In this document: piece by piece, positions 41,572 to 50,163 of the stretch
Position numbering within the stretch: position 1 is the stretch's first letter
How the letters are laid out: every line of letters starts with the position of its first letter
NCBI RefSeq assembly: GCF_008795955.1
Contig: NZ_VMHN01000013.1
Location: 1-64,000, forward strand
Length of the DNA: 64,000 bases
Reading direction: 5' to 3'
DNA from: Marinobacter denitrificans
GTDB lineage: Bacteria; Pseudomonadota; Gammaproteobacteria; Pseudomonadales; Oleiphilaceae
Notes under the pieces: generated by a model
Database searches by the model: none
What the model saw: only the letters and a program-made list of their open reading frames with translations
What the model was told of the DNA's origin: nothing
Position numbers and translations under genes: made by a program

Positions 41572-43533
41572 ATGGCCTCTCGCCTCCAAAAGTTCTCGCG
41601 GCTCCTGGACCTGGTGGGGGAAGGGAATCGCCTAGAAATACGCGGCGCGCAAAAGCTTCTGATCCAGGCCGCGTCAGTACTACTAACCGGTTATATGCTC
41701 TGGTTTGCCCTGTTGGGCCGCATCGATGTTCATGTGCAGGGGGCGATTTTTCTGGGCGTTATGCTCCCGGTAACTTTTCTTTCGATAACGCTGAATGGTC
41801 GCGTACAACGCCAGATCTGGCTGGACTACGTGCTTGCAGGGCTGTCAGTGGTTGTGTGCGCCTATTTTATCTATAACCGAGAGTTCTATATTAACTTTTT
41901 TGAAGGCCTTACACCCATCCCGCCTATGGAACTGGCTGCAGGCATCGCCCTGACCATGCTGACATTCGAAGCTTGCCGCCGCGCTATTGGCATCGGATTA
42001 ACCAGTGTACTGGCTGTGCTCCTGCTATTTGTGCCGTTGGGCCCGCTGTTGTCCGGACTGCTTCATCACGCTGCCATTCCGCTGGACTACTTCGTGACCA
42101 TGCAAACGGTCACCACTAACGGCATCTTTGGCGCGCCGTTGCAGGTGGCAGCGGGTTACGCTTTTCTCTTCGTCTTGTTCGGAACGTTCTTTCATTTTTC
42201 TGGGGGAGGACAGCTTCTGTTTGAGGTGTCGGCAGCCCTTACCGGCAGGATGATTGGCGGTCCTTCAAAAGCTTGTGTTGTGTCCAGCGGCCTGTATGGG
42301 TCTCTCTCCGGAAGCCCTGTCGCCGACGTTTCGACCACCGGCCCGGTAACTATACCCCTGATGAAACGGGCCGGATCGACCAGTGTACGTGCCGCAGCTA
42401 CGGAAGCCGCTGCCTCCAGCGGTGGTGCCTTTCTGCCGCCGGTGATGGGCGCCGTCGCCTTCCTTATGGTGGAATACACGGGTATACCCTATCGCGACAT
42501 ACTCGTGTCTGCGCTTATGGTGGGAATCCTCTATTACGGGAGTTTGTTCCTGGCGGTGCACCTTGAGGCAAAACGCGAGGGTGAAGGTGTGCTCGACGCC
42601 GAGCACCTCATCTCTCTGAGCCGTGCTTTGAGGCGGAACTGGCACAGCCTGATTCCGCTGGCAGTGCTCATCTACTTCCTTCTGGCCGGTTACTCGCCAA
42701 TATACGTAGCCGCTGTCGCCACTGGATGCACCTTAATAACAAGCTGGTTTGGTCCTAGCCACATTGGCCCCAAGCGCTTTGTTGATGCCTGCACTGAGAC
42801 AGTGTTGCGTATGAGCAGTCTGACTGCTGCGGTGGCTGCCGCCGGGATCGTCATGGGAACTATCGCTCTCACCGGCTTAGAGGGCAAGTTCACACTGCTT
42901 TTGATGGGCCTTAGTGGCGGACTGTTGATCCCGACTCTGATTCTGGCAGCAATTGTGCTGGTACTGCTTGGCATGGGAATGCCAACGCCGGCAGTGTACG
43001 TCATGGGCGTCGCCCTGCTGGCGCCCCTGCTAACGGGCGCCTTCGAGCTACCGCTGTTGGAGAGCCATCTATTTTTGCTCTACTTCTCATGCATGTCGGC
43101 CATAACCCCGCCGGTGGCGGTGGCGTGTTTCGCTGCCGGTGCCATTGCCGACGCCCGACCGATGGCGGTGGCGGTACACGCCAGCCGATTAGCTATCGTC
43201 GGCTTCGTGCTGCCTTTCTATCTCATTTTCCATCCAGGGGTAGTGCTCGCGGCACCGTGGGCCGGCATCTTGCTCGACTTCGTATTGGGCATGGTTTTGG
43301 TCGCGGCCGTAACCACGGCGACGATCGGATTCACTGATCGGAGACTCGGCCTTGTATACCGGCTTTCTTTAATGGTTGCGGCCGTGGGCATCTTTTCTCC
43401 TGAACTATGGGTAACTCTGCCCGCCGCAGCGCTGGCTTTAGTGCTGCTGGGCCAGGAATTCCTGCCGGAGAAATTCCTGCCGGAGATATGTGTAAGCCGT
43501 CGGGCCGGGTCCGCCGTTCCGGCAAAACGTTGA
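41572..43533 (+). CDS. TAXI-type TRAP transporter fused permease
   Basis: A 653-residue DctQ-DctM fusion with about 16 TM helices. GSLSGSPVADVSTTGPVTIP, AATEAAASSGGAFLPPVMGA, VLLGMGMPTPAVYVMGVALL and CMSAITPPVAVACFAAGAIA correspond almost word for word to the fused permease encoded at 21360-23360. It works with the preceding TAXI receptor. The gene lies 72 bases after the receptor and 24 bases before the dioxygenase alpha subunit gene, so uptake and ring attack are co-expressed. Confidence 0.93.
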   Translation: MASRLQKFSRLLDLVGEGNRLEIRGAQKLLIQAASVLLTGYMLWFALLGRIDVHVQGAIFLGVMLPVTFLSITLNGRVQRQIWLDYVLAGLSVVVCAYFIYNREFYINFFEGLTPIPPMELAAGIALTMLTFEACRRAIGIGLTSVLAVLLLFVPLGPLLSGLLHHAAIPLDYFVTMQTVTTNGIFGAPLQVAAGYAFLFVLFGTFFHFSGGGQLLFEVSAALTGRMIGGPSKACVVSSGLYGSLSGSPVADVSTTGPVTIPLMKRAGSTSVRAAATEAAASSGGAFLPPVMGAVAFLMVEYTGIPYRDILVSALMVGILYYGSLFLAVHLEAKREGEGVLDAEHLISLSRALRRNWHSLIPLAVLIYFLLAGYSPIYVAAVATGCTLITSWFGPSHIGPKRFVDACTETVLRMSSLTAAVAAAGIVMGTIALTGLEGKFTLLLMGLSGGLLIPTLILAAIVLVLLGMGMPTPAVYVMGVALLAPLLTGAFELPLLESHLFLLYFSCMSAITPPVAVACFAAGAIADARPMAVAVHASRLAIVGFVLPFYLIFHPGVVLAAPWAGILLDFVLGMVLVAAVTTATIGFTDRRLGLVYRLSLMVAAVGIFSPELWVTLPAAALALVLLGQEFLPEKFLPEICVSRRAGSAVPAKR

Positions 43534-43557
43534 ACTTAACTGATCGAGGAAGAGACG

Positions 43558-44871
43558 ATGTTGAGCACTACTGAATTACAAGGGCTCGTCAAGCCCGACC
43601 GAGTACACCGCAGGCTCTACCAGGATCCGGAAATTTTTGAACTGGAGATGGAGCGCATTTTCGGCCGAGCGTGGCTATACGTAGGCCATGAGTCGCAGGT
43701 GCCTGAAAAAGGTGACTTCATCACTATAGACTTAGCACGCCAACCGGTGGTGATGGTGCGAGATCGAGCAGATGGCGAGGTTCATGTGCTCTATAACCGG
43801 TGCGGCCACCGGGGCGCGGTCGTCTGTAATCAGCCATGCGGCAATGTGCGCCTCTTCCGCTGCTGTTATCATGGTTGGAGCTTTAAAACCAGTGGAAAAC
43901 TTGCGGCGGTCCCCCTTGAAGCCGGCTACGGGGAAGACTTTGACAAAACCGACCCGCAATTTGGAATGGTACCGCTGCCGCGCGTGGCCAATTACGGGGG
44001 CTTTATTTTTGCCAGTCTCAGTGATAGTGGGCCCGACCTAAAGACATACCTGGGACCAATGTTGCGGACAATCGATGACATCCTCAACCTTGCGCCTGAC
44101 GGCGAGGTGCAAGTGAGCGGTGGTGTCCATCGATATGTGTTTGATGGTAACTGGAAAGCTCAGGTCGAAAATATCAACGATCTCTACCATCCACCTTTCT
44201 CTCACGCATCGACCACGAAGGAAGACGGTCGACAATTTCAGCGCCAGGGCAGTAATACAGGTGCGCAGTTAACCGACGAGGACGGAAACCCAATCTCCTT
44301 CTGGGATGAGACGGGTATACGTGCGTTCGACAACGGCCACGGATATTGCGGAAAACTCCCTGACTCCGGCAGTGGCTCTGGACCGGTCTTCGAAGCCTAT
44401 CTTAAGGCGTTAGAGGGACGTCATGGCCCGGAACGGGCCAAGGAGGTATTGGACGTTCCCTGGCATAACGCGATCTTCTATCCGAACTTATGCATTCAAT
44501 CAATGGCACAGCATATTCGAGTCATCAGGCCCATCTCAGTGGACCGTACGGAGGTTAACGTCTATCCGATCCTGCTCAAGGGTGCCCCGCAAGAATACAA
44601 CCAGCAGATCATTCGGTACCTCAACATCACCCATGCACCTGCCTCGCTGATACAAACCGATGATCTGGAGGCGTTCCGCCGCATTCAATCCGGGCTTAAA
44701 ACTCAGGGGGCAGAATGGGTGATGTTAGCGCGCTATTTCGGCAAGGACGTGCCGACTGATGAGGGGCAAAAAGGAATGGGAACCAGCGAGCTCGAAATGC
44801 GCAATCAGTACAAAGCCTGGGCCGATTATATGACCCAGCCGCAGCCAAGGAGTAACAGCCATGCAAGCTAG
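43558..44871 (+). CDS. Rieske aromatic-ring-hydroxylating dioxygenase, alpha subunit
   Basis: A 437-residue catalytic subunit. The Rieske [2Fe-2S] ligands are Cys82, His84, Cys102 and His105 (NRCGHRG and FRCCYHGW). The mononuclear iron site lies in VENINDLYHPPFSHAS (Asp bridge plus two His). This is the benzoate/toluate/anthranilate or benzenesulfonate type of large alpha subunit rather than a phthalate-type single-component oxygenase, because a beta subunit follows. It inserts O2 into an aromatic ring, giving a cis-diol. No NADH-reductase or Rieske ferredoxin gene is in the window. GAGGAAGAG precedes the ATG. Confidence 0.93.
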   Translation: MLSTTELQGLVKPDRVHRRLYQDPEIFELEMERIFGRAWLYVGHESQVPEKGDFITIDLARQPVVMVRDRADGEVHVLYNRCGHRGAVVCNQPCGNVRLFRCCYHGWSFKTSGKLAAVPLEAGYGEDFDKTDPQFGMVPLPRVANYGGFIFASLSDSGPDLKTYLGPMLRTIDDILNLAPDGEVQVSGGVHRYVFDGNWKAQVENINDLYHPPFSHASTTKEDGRQFQRQGSNTGAQLTDEDGNPISFWDETGIRAFDNGHGYCGKLPDSGSGSGPVFEAYLKALEGRHGPERAKEVLDVPWHNAIFYPNLCIQSMAQHIRVIRPISVDRTEVNVYPILLKGAPQEYNQQIIRYLNITHAPASLIQTDDLEAFRRIQSGLKTQGAEWVMLARYFGKDVPTDEGQKGMGTSELEMRNQYKAWADYMTQPQPRSNSHAS

Positions 44872-45382
44872 TACCTACACAGCCAACCAGCCGGTCGTCG
44901 AGAACCTCGATCATGAGCGAATCCAAAAATTCGTTTATCACGAGAGTCGTTTATTGGATGAGCGACGGTTCGAAGAATGGATTGAGCTGTTCGACGATGA
45001 CGCGACCTACTGGGTGCCGGCCCAGATCGACCAGCAGAGCCCGCTGAATCAACTCTCTATTTTCTATGATGATAAAGAGTTGATGCAGACCCGCATCGCA
45101 CGGCTGCGCCACGAGCGCATTCACGTAGATGACCCTCAGACTCGTTCGGTGCGGATGCTTAGCAACCTGGAGATTGAGTCGGCGGAGCCGGGCGCCGGCT
45201 ACGACCTGCGCGCGAGAGCCGTTCTCTGCGCAATCGTTTTCTTTCAGCAGAAACAATATATATATGGCGGACGCTGTGAATACCAACTCCGGGACCGAAA
45301 CAACGCGCTGAGCATCTACTGCAAACGAGTCAACCTGATCAACTGTGACAGCGCGTTTCATCCGCTTGTGGTGCCTTTCTAA
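44861..45382 (+). CDS. Aromatic-ring-hydroxylating dioxygenase, beta subunit
   Basis: A 173-residue small subunit of the SnoaL/NTF2-like fold. KFVYHESRLLDERRFEEWIE, LFDDDATYWVPAQI and RHERIHVDDPQTRSVRMLSN are the conserved beta-subunit phrases (benzoate dioxygenase BenB-like). Structural partner of the alpha subunit in an alpha3beta3 complex. Overlaps the alpha gene by 11 bases, so translation is coupled. A 166-base gap with hairpins follows before the exporter gene. Confidence 0.92.
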   Translation: MQASTYTANQPVVENLDHERIQKFVYHESRLLDERRFEEWIELFDDDATYWVPAQIDQQSPLNQLSIFYDDKELMQTRIARLRHERIHVDDPQTRSVRMLSNLEIESAEPGAGYDLRARAVLCAIVFFQQKQYIYGGRCEYQLRDRNNALSIYCKRVNLINCDSAFHPLVVPF

Positions 45383-45517
45383 GAGTGGATGTTCACACAC
45401 GGGGCAGGGCTTAGCCGAAGCACGGCAGTTGTCCAGTCACGGGTAGACAGCGCCCGCCCCGTTAGAACGGGCTGATTCCGCGAAGATCTGAACGAGCCGA
45501 TTAGCGCATGGACCGAT

Positions 45518-45534
45518 TCTGCTTTAGAAGCAGA
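45518..45534 (+). promoter_or_regulatory. Perfect hairpin just upstream of the exporter's ribosome-binding site
   Basis: TCTGCTT-TAG-AAGCAGA forms a 7-bp stem with a 3-base loop, ending 5 bases before the AGAGGA site that serves the YeiH-like gene. It lies at the end of a 166-base gap in an otherwise tightly packed operon; a second hairpin (CCCG-TTAGAA-CGGG) lies about 60 bases earlier. No U-run follows, so it is more likely an mRNA stability or translation-control element than a terminator. Confidence 0.45.
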
Positions 45535-45548
45535 TTCTAGAGGAAACT

Positions 45549-46586
45549 ATGATTTCAACCCTGGACTATCCACGACCGTTCTGGCTGAGCTTCGGATTTC
45601 TACTGCTAATAGCCGCGACATCGATTCTGGCAACCAGCACGGATCTTTCGCCGTTAGCAAGCCTGGGGCCGCTTACGATAGCACTACTAATCGGGGTGGT
45701 GTATGGGAATACCCTACATCCACGGACTGCGCCGCCCTGGCGTACCGGCTTCCGGTTTGCGCAAACTACCCTGCTACGGCTGGGCATCGCTCTGTATGGT
45801 TTTCGCATCACGGTGCATGACGTGCTACAGGTCGGGGTCGGCGGCCTGACAGTCAGCTTATTCATGGCTGGTTCGACGCTGGTGGTGGGGTTGCTCGTGG
45901 GACGCATGCTTCGGATGGACCGAGATCTGGTGCTTCTGACCACGGTCGGGAGCTCTATCTGCGGTGCAGCCGCAGTGCTTGCCACGGCGCCCCTCATACG
46001 CACCCAGCCGTACAAAATTACGGTAGCCATCGTTACAGTGGTGATTTTCGGCTCGTTGAGCATGGTCATCTTTCCACTGTTGCACGAATTCTTGCCGTTC
46101 TCATCGCAAGCTTTAGGCGTCTACATCGGTGCGACAGTGCACGAAGTCGCGCAGGTCGTGGCCATCGGAGATGCCATCGACCCGGCGACAGCAGCGACTG
46201 CAGTCGTCGTGAAGTTGACACGGGTCATGTTTCTCGGCCTGGCATTGCTGGCTATTACCTCGGTGGCCCTGTTGTTACGCCAGAAGAGTCGCAACCGTGC
46301 GGATAAAAACTCTAATACAGCAGCACCAGTATACTTTCCCTGGTTTGCTGTAGGTTTTGTGATGGCGGTGTTGATCAACAGTACCGGTTGGATCCCTCAG
46401 GATCTCGTTTCGATAATTACATCGGTGGACGTAATCCTTTTGGCCATGGCGATGGTCGCGGTTGGGGCCGAGACGAACTGGATCAACATGAGGGGAGCTA
46501 CTCTTAGGCCGATGTTGCTAGCCCTGACGATGTTTCTGTATTTGGCGATCGCAGGCTTCGCCATAGTGAGTTGGGTGTTGCTATGA
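45549..46586 (+). CDS. YeiH-family putative sulfate/sulfite exporter
   Basis: A 345-residue membrane protein with about 10 TM helices of the YeiH/PF03601 family. Typical segments are IALLIGVVYGNTLHPRT, LRLGIALYGFRITVHDV, GSSICGAAAVLATAPLIRT and GATVHEVAQVVAIGDAI. Members are annotated as putative sulfate exporters and are often found near taurine or sulfonate catabolic genes. It lies between the dioxygenase beta subunit and the ferredoxin genes. AGAGGAAA precedes the ATG; the stop overlaps the ferredoxin start (ATGA). Confidence 0.85.
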   Translation: MISTLDYPRPFWLSFGFLLLIAATSILATSTDLSPLASLGPLTIALLIGVVYGNTLHPRTAPPWRTGFRFAQTTLLRLGIALYGFRITVHDVLQVGVGGLTVSLFMAGSTLVVGLLVGRMLRMDRDLVLLTTVGSSICGAAAVLATAPLIRTQPYKITVAIVTVVIFGSLSMVIFPLLHEFLPFSSQALGVYIGATVHEVAQVVAIGDAIDPATAATAVVVKLTRVMFLGLALLAITSVALLLRQKSRNRADKNSNTAAPVYFPWFAVGFVMAVLINSTGWIPQDLVSIITSVDVILLAMAMVAVGAETNWINMRGATLRPMLLALTMFLYLAIAGFAIVSWVLL

Positions 46587-46921
46587 CCGAGACGACCGCA
46601 ACAGGCAATTACCGGGTTCACCTAGTCGATACGGGGGAGAGCTATTCGTGCCCTGCGAATCGGACCTTGTTGAACGCCATGGTTGCCCTTGGCCGCCAAG
46701 GCATTCCCTCCGGGTGCCATGGCGGCGGATGCGGAGTATGCAAAGTGCACATCCTCCAGGGTGAGGTGACTACGCTCGCGATGTCCCGCGCCCATGTAAG
46801 CAAAGAAGAAGAAGCCATTGGCTACGCGCTCGCGTGCCGGACCTATCCCATTAGCGATGTGGTATTGAAAGTGGTGGGTCGGATGCGCAAGAGCGTGGTG
46901 TACCGCTACGGCTTTATCTAG
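46583..46921 (+). CDS. XylT/DmpQ-type [2Fe-2S] ferredoxin
   Basis: A 112-residue plant-type ferredoxin. Cluster ligands are Cys45, Cys50, Cys53 (SGCHGGGCGVCKVHILQG) and Cys85 (YALACRTYP). The phrase MSRAHVSKEE and overall length match XylT/NahT/DmpQ, which reduce the oxidised active-site iron of catechol 2,3-dioxygenase and so rescue it from inactivation. It is immediately upstream of the C23O gene, as in xylTE. It is therefore less likely to be the electron donor of the Rieske oxygenase. ATG 46583 (ATGA overlap with the exporter) is preferred over TTG 46571. Confidence 0.9.
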   Translation: MTETTATGNYRVHLVDTGESYSCPANRTLLNAMVALGRQGIPSGCHGGGCGVCKVHILQGEVTTLAMSRAHVSKEEEAIGYALACRTYPISDVVLKVVGRMRKSVVYRYGFI

Positions 46922-46965
46922 AACCAGGCCCAAAAGGCCATTATCGGAAAACGAGGAGAGTAGTC

Positions 46966-47919
46966 ATGGGTGTAATGCGTATCGGGCATATTAACTTGCG
47001 CGTATTGGATATGGTAGCAGCACGGAAGCACTACGAAGAAATCCTTGGACTCATGCCATCGGCTGAAGATGACAAAGGCAACGTCTACCTCAAGGGCTGG
47101 GATGAATGGGACAAATATTCGATCATGCTCAGTGCCTCGGATCGAGCTGGCATGAACCATGTTGCCTATAAAGTGGAATCGGATGGCGACCTGGATGAGC
47201 TAAAGTCCCGTATCATTGAGTACGGTTTGGACGTCGAGATGGTCCCTCCCGGAACTCTGCCGTTTTGCGGCCGCGCTCTTCGGTTTTGGATGCCTAGTGG
47301 CCATCTGATGTATCTATATGCCGAGAAAGAGTTCGTAGGTAAAGCCGTCGGCGTGAACAACCCCGATCCTTGGCCAGATGGGCTCAAGGGCGCAGGCGTC
47401 CACTGGCTTGATCACTGCCTGCTGATCTGCGAATTGGATCCGCCCAGTGGAATCAATAAAGTGGCTGACAATACGCGTTTCTTTACAGAGGTGTTAGGTT
47501 TTCGCCTGACCGAACAGATTATGGCGGGTCCAGACCATACTGTCCAGGCAGCAGCGTTCTTGGCCCGGACCACGACTCCGCACGATATTGCCTTCGTCGG
47601 AGGGCCAACGCTAGGCTTGCACCACTGCTCATTCTTCCTTGATGAATGGGCAGACGTGCTCAAAGCTGCTGATGTATTGGGAAAAAACAAAGTCAAGATC
47701 GACGTAACTCCTCAACGTCACGGAATCACTCGTGGAGCAACAAGCTACTTTTTCGATCCATCCGGGAATCGTAACGAAACCTTTGCGGGTTTGGGCTATC
47801 TTTCGCAGCCCGACATGCCGGTGATCACCTGGACGGAGGAGGAAATCGGCTCAGCAATTTTCTTCCATACTGGAGAGCTGAATCCGGCCTTCACCACCGT
47901 CTACACAGAGGGCGTGTAA
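46966..47919 (+). CDS. Catechol 2,3-dioxygenase (XylE-type extradiol dioxygenase)
   Basis: A 317-residue vicinal-oxygen-chelate enzyme cleaving catechol to 2-hydroxymuconic semialdehyde. Iron ligands His150 (VHWLDHCLL), His220 (LGLHHCSFF) and Glu271 (GNRNETFAG); catalytic His252 (QRHGITRG) and Tyr261 (SYFFDPSGN) are also in place, at XylE spacing. The upstream ferredoxin would keep the Fe(II) reduced. No downstream meta-pathway genes (hydrolase, 4-oxalocrotonate enzymes) are in the window. GAGGAGAG precedes the ATG. Last gene of the operon. Confidence 0.93.
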   Translation: MGVMRIGHINLRVLDMVAARKHYEEILGLMPSAEDDKGNVYLKGWDEWDKYSIMLSASDRAGMNHVAYKVESDGDLDELKSRIIEYGLDVEMVPPGTLPFCGRALRFWMPSGHLMYLYAEKEFVGKAVGVNNPDPWPDGLKGAGVHWLDHCLLICELDPPSGINKVADNTRFFTEVLGFRLTEQIMAGPDHTVQAAAFLARTTTPHDIAFVGGPTLGLHHCSFFLDEWADVLKAADVLGKNKVKIDVTPQRHGITRGATSYFFDPSGNRNETFAGLGYLSQPDMPVITWTEEEIGSAIFFHTGELNPAFTTVYTEGV

Positions 47920-48113
47920 AGGCCAATAGACCTGAGGTAAAAAACAGGTGCTGGGGTTTTAACTGGCGACTTGAGTTTTAGGTATTTCGAGCTATGCAGT
48001 GAGTTTGGACCCTTTGGGCGTGCGCGCTGCTGGCGATTGCCTTTGTACCTGTGTCTCATGGGCGAAATCCAGCAAACTTTTTTAAAACTTTGACTACTTG
48101 AACGCCTGCACTT

Positions 48114-48995
48114 CTAGACGAACTCAAGGAAGGCCTTGAGCGCGTCGCTGCGGTATTTTTTCTTGTGAAGCACAATATAGAGATGTCGCCCCAGGTCCAG
48201 GGAAGGTGCGTGCAGCTCGACAAAACGCCCTTCTATGAGTTCCTTATGGATCGAAAGAATGGACATGCAGCTGATACCTAGACCATTTTCTACAGCCTGT
48301 TTTACCGCCTCTGCCTGATTTAACTCCAAGATAACACGTAGATCTTTCAATCGCCCTGCGATAGCGTTTTCGAACACATGTCTTGTGCCCGAGCCTTGTT
48401 CTCGAAGGATCCAGGGTCGGCTCTGAAGGTCGTTCTCGCAAACTATATCCTGCTTGGCGAGAGGGTCATTCGGAGACGCAAAAATCGCCAGCCTATCCTC
48501 GCGCCATTGGATCATATCCGTATCAGGTGTCCGCTGATAATCCTCGACGAAGCCAACGTCGATATTGAAGGCCAGCACATCCTCTATCACTGCGCGCGTG
48601 TTCTCTATTTGCAGGCTCACATCGACATTCGGGTGCTTCTCAAGAAACTGGCTCACCATCCCTGGCATCAAATAGTTGCCCACAGTCAGACTGGCGCTAA
48701 CACGCAAGGAGCCAGTGATTGTACCGGTCTCAGCCTTGAGGCTTCGTTCTACGCTGTGAACCCGTTCAAGTATTTCGACCGCCTTGGGTAAAAGGTAACG
48801 GCCCTTCTCATTAAGAGTGAGCCGGTTCCGAGCGCGTTCGAATAACTGATGGTTCAGCAAGGCTTCCAATTGGCTTAAGGCCATACTTACCGCAGGTTGG
48901 GTTAGCGATAGCGCCTTTGCTGCTACGGTAATGTTGCCATGCCGTGCAACCTCGACGAACACATGCAGTTGCTTGAGTGTAATAGCGCAGTTCAT
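48114..48995 (-). CDS. LysR-family transcriptional regulator
   Basis: A 293-residue LTTR. N-terminal winged HTH: TLKQLHVFVEVARHGNITVA, AKALSLTQPAVSMALSQLEA and HQLFERARNRLTLNEKGRYL. The C-terminal effector domain has GSLRVSASLTVGNYLMPGMV and NIDVGFVEDYQ. It resembles CysB/Cbl-neighbour regulators of sulfur or carboxylate metabolism but cannot be assigned. It converges with the dioxygenase operon and is the closest regulator to it. The 258-base upstream region (48996-49253) holds CGCTAGCG (49038-49045) but no clear T-N11-A box. Confidence 0.92.
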   Translation of the reverse strand: MNCAITLKQLHVFVEVARHGNITVAAKALSLTQPAVSMALSQLEALLNHQLFERARNRLTLNEKGRYLLPKAVEILERVHSVERSLKAETGTITGSLRVSASLTVGNYLMPGMVSQFLEKHPNVDVSLQIENTRAVIEDVLAFNIDVGFVEDYQRTPDTDMIQWREDRLAIFASPNDPLAKQDIVCENDLQSRPWILREQGSGTRHVFENAIAGRLKDLRVILELNQAEAVKQAVENGLGISCMSILSIHKELIEGRFVELHAPSLDLGRHLYIVLHKKKYRSDALKAFLEFV

Positions 48996-49253
48996 GCTTT
49001 GACCTTTCTCTTACTCCAGCGAGCTCATTTAAACCTTCGCTAGCGCAGGACTGGCACAGACTGGGAAGTAGTTTACATCTACCCCTTAATTCCCAGCTTT
49101 TTCCTGTAGCTTGAAGAATTTCTTAATATTTGATTGTAGGTTTTATTTATTGAAACCACCAATTACGACAATCCTCGAGCCTGTCAACATAGCTGCTCCC
49201 CAGCAACGCCCTCTGGGTACGTTCAAGACATTACGTCTACGCCGGAGCCCGGC

Positions 49254-50015
49254 TCAATTCAACATTGATGAACCCGCCTGCCAAAGCAGGCGCACCGACA
49301 GAAGCGTCAGTACGACATTGAACAAGCGGTGAAAATATTTATTGGAGATAGTTCGGAGCACGTGCAGCCCTAGCCATGTTCCGACGAATCCAAAAAGTGC
49401 CATACCCGCTATGAACAGCAGCCACTCTTGAAAAACGAAACCGGCAAAACCAAACACAACGGCTTTCGGAGCGTGCTGAAGAGCCATCGCGGCTGCCTGG
49501 GTAGCGACGATACCGAAACGATCCATTTTTATCTGCTTGATAAACGCAGCCACCAATGGCCCTGTAGCGCCAACAAACAGGCCGATAAAGGTGGTTGCGG
49601 TGCCGGCAATAAAGACACCAGCACTGCCAAGTACAGCCTTCGGCAGGCCGGGGCCCCAGCACAGATAAAGGACAAACAGCGCGATGGTCAATTGCCAGAT
49701 ATAGGCGGGCAGTTGCACCAGCAACAGGGTACCCAGCAATGACCCGGCAACAACCCCTGGTATAAAGGCCACAAGGACCTTCCAGTTGATGTTTCTCCAG
49801 GTCAACACCACCCTGCCTCCATTCGAAGCAAACTGGATGATGCCATGGACCGGAATAATCGCCGCCGGTGGCACCCACATTGCCATCAGGACAAGCAGCA
49901 ACAGCCCTCCCCCGACCCCGAAACTTGCGGTGACCATAGATGTCACGATTGAACAGATGAAAAGAAATGCAACAATGCCTGTTGTCAGAGAATCAGGTAT
50001 CAAGACTAGTTCCAT
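49254..50015 (-). CDS. TSUP-family (TauE/SafE) anion exporter
   Basis: A 253-residue membrane protein with about eight TM helices. TASFGVGGGLLLLVLMAMW, PVHGIIQFASNGGRVVLTWR and FVGATGPLVAAFIKQIKMDR are TauE/SafE landmarks. Relatives export sulfite or sulfoacetate released during sulfonate breakdown. ATG 50015 (MELVLIPDSLTTG) starts just before the first helix; the longer frame adds a polar tail without support. Divergent from the cyclodeaminase-like gene. Second anion exporter within 5 kb. Confidence 0.88.
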   Translation of the reverse strand: MELVLIPDSLTTGIVAFLFICSIVTSMVTASFGVGGGLLLLVLMAMWVPPAAIIPVHGIIQFASNGGRVVLTWRNINWKVLVAFIPGVVAGSLLGTLLLVQLPAYIWQLTIALFVLYLCWGPGLPKAVLGSAGVFIAGTATTFIGLFVGATGPLVAAFIKQIKMDRFGIVATQAAAMALQHAPKAVVFGFAGFVFQEWLLFIAGMALFGFVGTWLGLHVLRTISNKYFHRLFNVVLTLLSVRLLWQAGSSMLN

Positions 50016-50163
50016 TGTTGCCCCATTAGACTTATTCTCGTATATTAATATCTTATCTTGTTTATTAAGATTTTGGCGATTATACGATTCCCGTGTGGCC
50101 GCCACAATTGTTTGTTGCGAATCCACCAATTACAAAACCAACAGCAACGAAAGGGGAAGTAGC

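Noticed and set aside
49057..49101. Inverted repeat CTGGGAA...TTCCCAG followed by CTTTTT upstream of the LysR gene
   Set aside because: It resembles a plus-strand terminator, but the loop is long and asymmetric and no plus-strand gene leads into it; kept out of the feature list.
49786..50163. Long N-terminal extension of the ornithine cyclodeaminase-like frame
   Set aside because: It overlaps the divergent TauE-type gene and lacks family homology; ATG 50164 has a good ribosome-binding site.
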